Below, one piece after another: positions 49,687 to 53,741 of a stretch of DNA of 53,741 bases. How positions within the stretch are numbered: position 1 is the first letter of the stretch; each line of letters opens with the position of its first letter. Origin of the DNA: Candidatus Hydrogenedentota bacterium (GTDB lineage: Bacteria > Hydrogenedentota > Hydrogenedentia > Hydrogenedentales > JAGMZX01); NCBI GenBank assembly GCA_029556545.1, contig JAKQEQ010000121.1, positions 1 through 53,741 on the forward strand. Direction: 5' to 3'. The notes below the pieces were generated by a model. It saw nothing but the letters and a program-made list of their open reading frames with translations, searched no databases and was not told the origin of the DNA. Position numbers and translations under genes: made by a program.

Positions 49687-52600
49687 TTACCCCAAACCGG
49701 GGCAGAAGCCGTCCTCCGTGCTATTTGCCGGGCAGTAGTGGTAGCCGCCGGAGTTGAAGAACTGGATCAGGCGGAGCAATTCGGTGAGTTCGATCCGCCA
49801 GTCCGGGCCCGCGGGCGCGTAGTCGCTGCTGTGGGGGCAGCACGTGTGATTCGCGCCCGGTCCCGGCACGTAGTCATCCTCCGTGATCGAGGGGTCGTCC
49901 GCGCAGTGGAAGCCGCCGGAATTGAAGAACTGAATCACCCGCAGCAATTCGCCCAACTCGATGACGTTGTTTCTCGACTGGTCCGCGGTGTGGAATTCAC
50001 TGAAACACGGGTCGCCTTCGCCCTCGCCTTCACCTTCACCCTCGCCTTCACCCTCGCCTTCACCTTCACCTTCACCTTCACCTTCACCTTCACCTTCACC
50101 TTCTCCCTCTCCTTCTCCCTCTCCTTCTCCTTCGCCCTCGCCCTCGCCTTCGCCCTCGCCTTCACCTTCACCCTCGCCTTCACCCTCGCCTTCACCCTCG
50201 CCTTCACCCTCGCCTTCACCTTCACCTTCACCTTCACCTTCACCTTCTCCCTCTCCTTCTCCTTCGCCCTCGCCCTCGCCCTCGCCGCCTTCACCCTCGC
50301 CTTCACCTTCTCCTTCACCTTCACCTTCTCCTTCACCTTCTCCTTCGCCTTCGCCTTCGCCTTCGCCTTCACCTTCTCCTTCTCCTTCGCCTTCACCCTC
50401 GCCGACGCAGGGTTCGTCGCCTATGACGATGACGCCGCGCAGTTTGAGCAGGGCGATTTGGGCACAGGCGTCGCCGCTGAAGTCGATGCCGCTGACGATG
50501 AGCGTGTCTCCGTCGCCAAAATCGGTGTTATTGACCAACGGTCCGAGATCAGATATGGGATTGTGTGACAGGTTGACTTGCGCGAGTTGGCTCAACGGTT
50601 CGAGGGGGCTGATGTCCGCTACCTGATCCCACGAGAGATCGAGCGTCTCCAGTTGCGAGAGATGCGCCAGGGCGGCGATGTCCGTAATGCCCGGATTAAG
50701 GCTCAGATTGAGCGACACGAGCGACGTGAGGCACTGTATGCCGCCCACGCTCGCAATATTGCGGTTGCGCGCGTTCAGGGAATAGTAGTCGGCGACGTCT
50801 TCCGGCCAGATTGCGCCAGTGGGAATTCCGAGGTCCTGGCGGACGACGGCCTCGAGGTTCGGGTCGTCAAACACAATCGGGCTGCATGGAAGCTCGCCCT
50901 CGTCCTCCCCTTCGCCTTCGCCGACGCAGGGTTCGTCGCCTACGACGATGACGCCGCGCTGTTTTAGCAGAGCGATCTGGGCACAGGCGTCGCCGCTGAA
51001 GTCGATGCCGGTGATGGAGAGCGTGTCTCCGTCGCCAAAATTGGTGTTGTTGACCAACGGACTCAGATCAGATATGGGGTTGTACGAAAGGTTGAGTTGC
51101 GCGAGTTGGGTCAACGGTTCGAGGGGGCTGATGTTTGCGACCTGATCCCGCGAGAGATCGAGCGTCTCCAGCTGCGAGAGATGCGCCAGGGCGGCGATGT
51201 CCGTAATGCCCGGATTAAGGCTCAGGTTGAGCGACACGAGCGACGTGAGGCACTGTATGCCGCCCACGCTCGTAATATTGCGGTTGCGCGCATTCAGGGA
51301 GTAGTAGTCGGCGACGTCCTCCGGCCAGATAGCGCCAGTGGGAATTCCGAGGTCCTGGCGCACGACGGCCTCGATGTTCGGGTCGTCAAACACGATCGGG
51401 CTGCACGGAAGCTCGCCTTCACCTTCACCTTCGCCTTCGCCTTCACCTTCGCCTTCGCCTTCACCTTCGCCTTCACCTTCGCCTTCGCCTTCGCCTTCGC
51501 CTTCGCCTTCGCCTTCACCTTCGCCTTCACCCTCACCTTCGCCTGCGAGCACGAGTACTTGGACTACGTCGCTTTGGGTGGTAGATATCCCGCACGGATC
51601 ACTAACGTGTACGCGGTAGTACCTCGACCCGATGAAATCGAGGGGATCAAGGACCAGGCTGGCGGCGGTTGCGCCGGATATGGCGGCGAGACTTCCGGGT
51701 GCGGTTCCGGAATGCCACTGGTAAAGGTACGGCTCGCTCCAAACGTCGCCGACGTCAACGGTCAGAACAAACCGTCCCCCGTACTGCAGCGCGCCGGAAG
51801 TGTCCCCGACCGGCTGGGCGGCGATTAGGATTGGCGAGCGGTATCCGGCCCATTCGCGGTACAGAAACAGTTGGCGGTTGCGTGACGCGGCGACATAGGA
51901 ATTGTGGTTTGTCGTGCCGTCGCGGTTGAGGTCGCCGGACCCATTCAGCCGCGGGCGCCCGCACGTGAATTCCGAACAGGTGAAGTGATTAATGAAGGTT
52001 TGCAGGGTGGCGCAAATCCACTCGTTGTCGATGTGCACGTGCGCGCTGATCCCGCTGTAGTTGATGTCCTCATCGATATCGGCTATCTGGCCGCACGGGA
52101 TGGTGTAGCCCTTGACGGCGTTGTCGCCGAGCGGAACTTCCATTTCTGGTTGTTTCGCGGCAGTACCGGCTTTCAGTTCGTTCAGCAGGCGCTGAACCAT
52201 CAATGGAAGATAGCCGATGATGGATTGCGCGACGAGTCCCTGGAAATAGTCTATGCCGCTGTAGTCGCCCAAGGTCATGTAACCCGCCCCGAGATCGCGC
52301 AGCGCATCGTCCAGGTCCGGATGCGCGTCATCAAGCAGGTTGCCGTCGCCCCACAGGCTGTCCACGTCGAAACACTGATCGCCGATGATAGTATTGATAC
52401 AGATATTGGTCTTGTTGGTTGAGATGTAAATCGTCTGGTCCGGGACAATGATCCCGCCGCCGCTGATATCCACACGCAGGTTCTGGAGCTCCAGGGTCTG
52501 TATGAGAGACCGGTTCGAGACAAAAGCGTTGCGGAGAGTCGCCACGTCGCCTGCATTCAGCGCGGCAAGACACACCTGTGTATCCAGGACGGCCTGGAGA

Positions 52601-53298
52601 AGCGCCAAATGATCATCGTCGTCGATGCCGTTGCCGTCGTTGTCCACGTTGGTGAACCCCGGCCCCACCTGGCCCGGAACCCGCTTCCATATCTGGTCGC
52701 CGCCGGACCAGTGACCCTCCATCACTACGTCCAGCACATCGTCCAATCCTTGCAGTATGGCGTCGAAATCCACAGGCGCGGACGATGCGAGCAATACGAA
52801 GTAATTGCTGCCGGCGCCAGCCGCGCCCGCCGCCATGTTGCCGCCGAGCACGACCGACCCGGCTTGAAACTGCTTCGCGTAGATATTCGCAGTGCCCTGG
52901 CTCGCGTCCGACACGCCGATTGCGTCGCCGGTAGCGGCGTATTGGGCCATCCAGTTTGGCCGAGAAGTCGCGCGCGAATCGTAGGCGATGTACACGACGG
53001 CGGGAACATCGATATTGAAGGTGATCCACGTCTCGCTGGTCACGTTCTTATCGTCATTCTCCGTTTGGATGCCGAGGGCGCCTTCGAGATAGGAGGGCAT
53101 CGAGGTAATGGTGAACGATCGGTCGGAGTAGATCTGGCTTCCGGTTGTGTAGTGGGTGGTCGCATACCGGTTGAGACTGCTTACCGTCAGTGCCGGGCTC
53201 TCGCTCGCCGGTAGCAGGCAGGCAAACACCGCACACAAGACCAGTGAACACCGCGCCACACCGCGCCCGGGATGCACAAGTCCACAACACTTCTTCAT
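49687..53298 (-). CDS. Large exported modular protein with (GE)n linkers, two LRR blocks and tandem dockerin/EF-hand-like C-terminus
   Basis: A 1203-residue protein with a Sec signal peptide (about 1-37, with GGGAGA before ATG 53298). Residues about 38-150 form a beta-rich domain (VVYIAYDSRATSRPNWM) seen in many secreted proteins of this kind of bacterium. Residues about 500-580 resemble an Ig-like domain (YQWHSGTAPGSLAAISG). Then come a (Gly-Glu)n linker (about 585-629), an internalin/SDS22-like LRR block (630-792), a short acidic linker, a second nearly identical LRR block (803-965), a long (GE)n linker of about 130 residues (966-1097), and a C-terminal domain. That domain has two copies of an ELLRVIQFFNSGG-type motif preceded by Asp/Asn-rich loops (DQSRNNVIEL, GPDWRIEL). 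Surface attachment or assembly is inferred. Confidence 0.88.
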   Translation of the reverse strand: MKKCCGLVHPGRGVARCSLVLCAVFACLLPASESPALTVSSLNRYATTHYTTGSQIYSDRSFTITSMPSYLEGALGIQTENDDKNVTSETWITFNIDVPAVVYIAYDSRATSRPNWMAQYAATGDAIGVSDASQGTANIYAKQFQAGSVVLGGNMAAGAAGAGSNYFVLLASSAPVDFDAILQGLDDVLDVVMEGHWSGGDQIWKRVPGQVGPGFTNVDNDGNGIDDDDHLALLQAVLDTQVCLAALNAGDVATLRNAFVSNRSLIQTLELQNLRVDISGGGIIVPDQTIYISTNKTNICINTIIGDQCFDVDSLWGDGNLLDDAHPDLDDALRDLGAGYMTLGDYSGIDYFQGLVAQSIIGYLPLMVQRLLNELKAGTAAKQPEMEVPLGDNAVKGYTIPCGQIADIDEDINYSGISAHVHIDNEWICATLQTFINHFTCSEFTCGRPRLNGSGDLNRDGTTNHNSYVAASRNRQLFLYREWAGYRSPILIAAQPVGDTSGALQYGGRFVLTVDVGDVWSEPYLYQWHSGTAPGSLAAISGATAASLVLDPLDFIGSRYYRVHVSDPCGISTTQSDVVQVLVLAGEGEGEGEGEGEGEGEGEGEGEGEGEGEGEGEGEGEGEGEGEGELPCSPIVFDDPNIEAVVRQDLGIPTGAIWPEDVADYYSLNARNRNITSVGGIQCLTSLVSLNLSLNPGITDIAALAHLSQLETLDLSRDQVANISPLEPLTQLAQLNLSYNPISDLSPLVNNTNFGDGDTLSITGIDFSGDACAQIALLKQRGVIVVGDEPCVGEGEGEDEGELPCSPIVFDDPNLEAVVRQDLGIPTGAIWPEDVADYYSLNARNRNIASVGGIQCLTSLVSLNLSLNPGITDIAALAHLSQLETLDLSWDQVADISPLEPLSQLAQVNLSHNPISDLGPLVNNTDFGDGDTLIVSGIDFSGDACAQIALLKLRGVIVIGDEPCVGEGEGEGEGEGEGEGEGEGEGEGEGEGEGEGEGEGEGEGGEGEGEGEGEGEGEGEGEGEGEGEGEGEGEGEGEGEGEGEGEGEGEGEGEGEGEGEGEGEGEGEGEGEGEGEGEGEGEGEGEGEGEGEGEGDPCFSEFHTADQSRNNVIELGELLRVIQFFNSGGFHCADDPSITEDDYVPGPGANHTCCPHSSDYAPAGPDWRIELTELLRLIQFFNSGGYHYCPANSTEDGFCPGLG
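50008..50403 (-). repeat. Long hexanucleotide tract encoding (Gly-Glu)n
   Basis: About 395 bp of tandem GAGGGC/GAAGGT/GAAGGC hexamers (minus strand), encoding about 130 residues of GE. Codons for Gly and Glu vary, so the tract is not a perfect repeat. Confidence 0.9.
50402..51412 (-). repeat. Tandem duplication of the LRR-coding block
   Basis: Two copies of about 500 bp (roughly 50404-50905 and 50906-51412) encode blocks that both begin LPCSPIVFDDPN and end GDEPCVGEGEGE, with only a few differences (for example IEAVV versus LEAVV, RDQVANISP versus WDQVADISP). They are separated by a short GE-rich linker, which suggests that duplication happened through the repetitive flanks. Confidence 0.88.
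51411..51545 (-). repeat. Shorter hexanucleotide tract encoding (Gly-Glu)n
   Basis: About 135 bp of GAAGGC/GAAGGT hexamers, encoding about 45 residues between the Ig-like region and the first LRR block. Confidence 0.88.
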
Positions 53299-53348
53299 GA
53301 TAGATCTCCCATGTACTTCACGCTAAGCGATTACCGCTCCAATGCGTG

Positions 53349-53741
53349 TTATGTCAGTCCAGGACAGAATCCGTCCTCAGTACCTTCGCTGGGGCACCAG
53401 TGGTAGCCGCCGGAATTGTAGAACTGAATGATCCGGAGCAATTCCGTCAATTCGATCCGCCAATCCGGTCCGCTCGGCCAGTAATCGCTGGCGTGAGCGC
53501 AACAGGCGTGATTCAACCCCGGCCCCGGAACGTAACCGTCTTCCGTGGTTGATGGATCGTCCGCGCAGTGGAACCCGCCTGAGTTGTAGAACTGAATTAC
53601 CCGCAACAGTTCGGTCAATTCGATCAGGTTGTTCTGTGACTGGTCCGCAGTATGGTGCTCGCTGAAGCACGGATCGCCTTCGCCCTCGCCTTCGCCTTCA
53701 CCCTCACCTTCACCCTCACCTTCATCCTCACCTTCACCCTC
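53349..53741 (-). CDS. C-terminus of a second (GE)n modular protein, partial
   Basis: Reading is open from the window edge to the stop at 53349, giving 130 visible residues; the N-terminus is beyond the window. It begins with a (GE)n tract including one GED unit, then DPCFSEHHTADQSQNN and two copies of ELLRVIQFYNSGG/ELLRIIQFYNSGG with the same PGPG and Cys-pair spacing (NHACCAH) as the downstream gene. The two C-termini are about 80 percent identical by eye, differing mainly by Tyr for Phe. It ends 50 bp before the start of the 1203-residue protein on the same strand, so the two are tandem paralogues, probably co-transcribed. Confidence 0.88.
   Translation of the reverse strand, partial: EGEGEDEGEGEGEGEGEGEGEGDPCFSEHHTADQSQNNLIELTELLRVIQFYNSGGFHCADDPSTTEDGYVPGPGLNHACCAHASDYWPSGPDWRIELTELLRIIQFYNSGGYHWCPSEGTEDGFCPGLT

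Noticed and set aside
49961-50626. Plus-strand open frames rich in Ser-Pro or Phe-Thr repeats
   Set aside because: They are antisense readings of the (GE)n hexamer tract; the minus-strand frame has a signal peptide, domains and a paralogue.
50008-51545. CRISPR-like array
   Set aside because: The repeats are contiguous 6-bp coding units without unique spacers, and no cas genes are present.

Overview
This GC-rich, gene-dense window most likely comes from an uncultured bacterium of the Candidatus Hydrogenedentes/Planctomycetes-like part of the tree. The reasons are twin-arginine sulfatases, large secreted carbohydrate-active proteins, very long Gly-Glu linkers, and several families of intergenic repeats that are common in such genomes. 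That assignment is an inference from content; no 16S or other marker gene lies in the window. I recognised no tRNA, rRNA, CRISPR array, transposase or prophage.

Layout. 1-6744: two sulfatases (the first cut by the window edge), a small Pro/Ala-rich protein, a DUF434 protein and a hypothetical glycosyl hydrolase. 6998-16852: sulfate adenylyltransferase, a GT4 glycosyltransferase, an M20 dipeptidase, a beta-helix glycosidase-like protein, an unusual Cys-rich ferredoxin, a serine beta-lactamase-like lipoprotein and FolD. 17105-24237: ThiD, thiolase, a phosphopantetheinyl transferase, a polysaccharide flippase, and a four-gene operon built on a sodium/solute symporter with two tiny membrane proteins. 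24491-30455: an exported CXXC protein, a membrane protein whose C-terminus carries caspase/CHAT-like His and Cys motifs, a zinc-ribbon membrane protein, a lipoprotein, a polytopic membrane protein and an extended SDR. 30546-33572: two adjacent exported proteins with carboxypeptidase-regulatory-like repeats, the second ending in a redoxin fold without the active-site cysteines. 33639-36062: an ExbB-ExbD-TonB module plus a zinc-ribbon protein. 36109-39206: argC-argJ-argB (arginine biosynthesis) with a good sigma-70 promoter. 39695-42090: PanE-like reductase and the overlapping pyrF-pyrE pair. 42591-47354: an operon of enoyl-CoA hydratase, a ceramidase-like/C45-acyltransferase-like fusion and a membrane-anchored protein. 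47957-49585: PfpI/DJ-1 protein, sugar-phosphate isomerase/epimerase-like protein and a 49-residue membrane peptide. 49687-53741: two adjacent modular exported proteins with (Gly-Glu)n linkers and a shared C-terminal domain reminiscent of tandem dockerin/EF-hand motifs.

The most distinctive content is (i) the (GE)n modular proteins with the repeated ELLRVIQF-NSGG C-terminal motif, (ii) an interspersed hairpin repeat that in one place forms the start of a coding region and supplies the basic n-region of its signal peptide, (iii) the membrane-anchored CHAT-like protein, (iv) the two-hydrolase fusion, and (v) a mosaic of at least six intergenic repeat families. Housekeeping genes (argCJB, pyrFE, folD, thiD) are interleaved with accessory secreted enzymes, and many genes are packed with 1-4 bp overlaps, which implies translational coupling.
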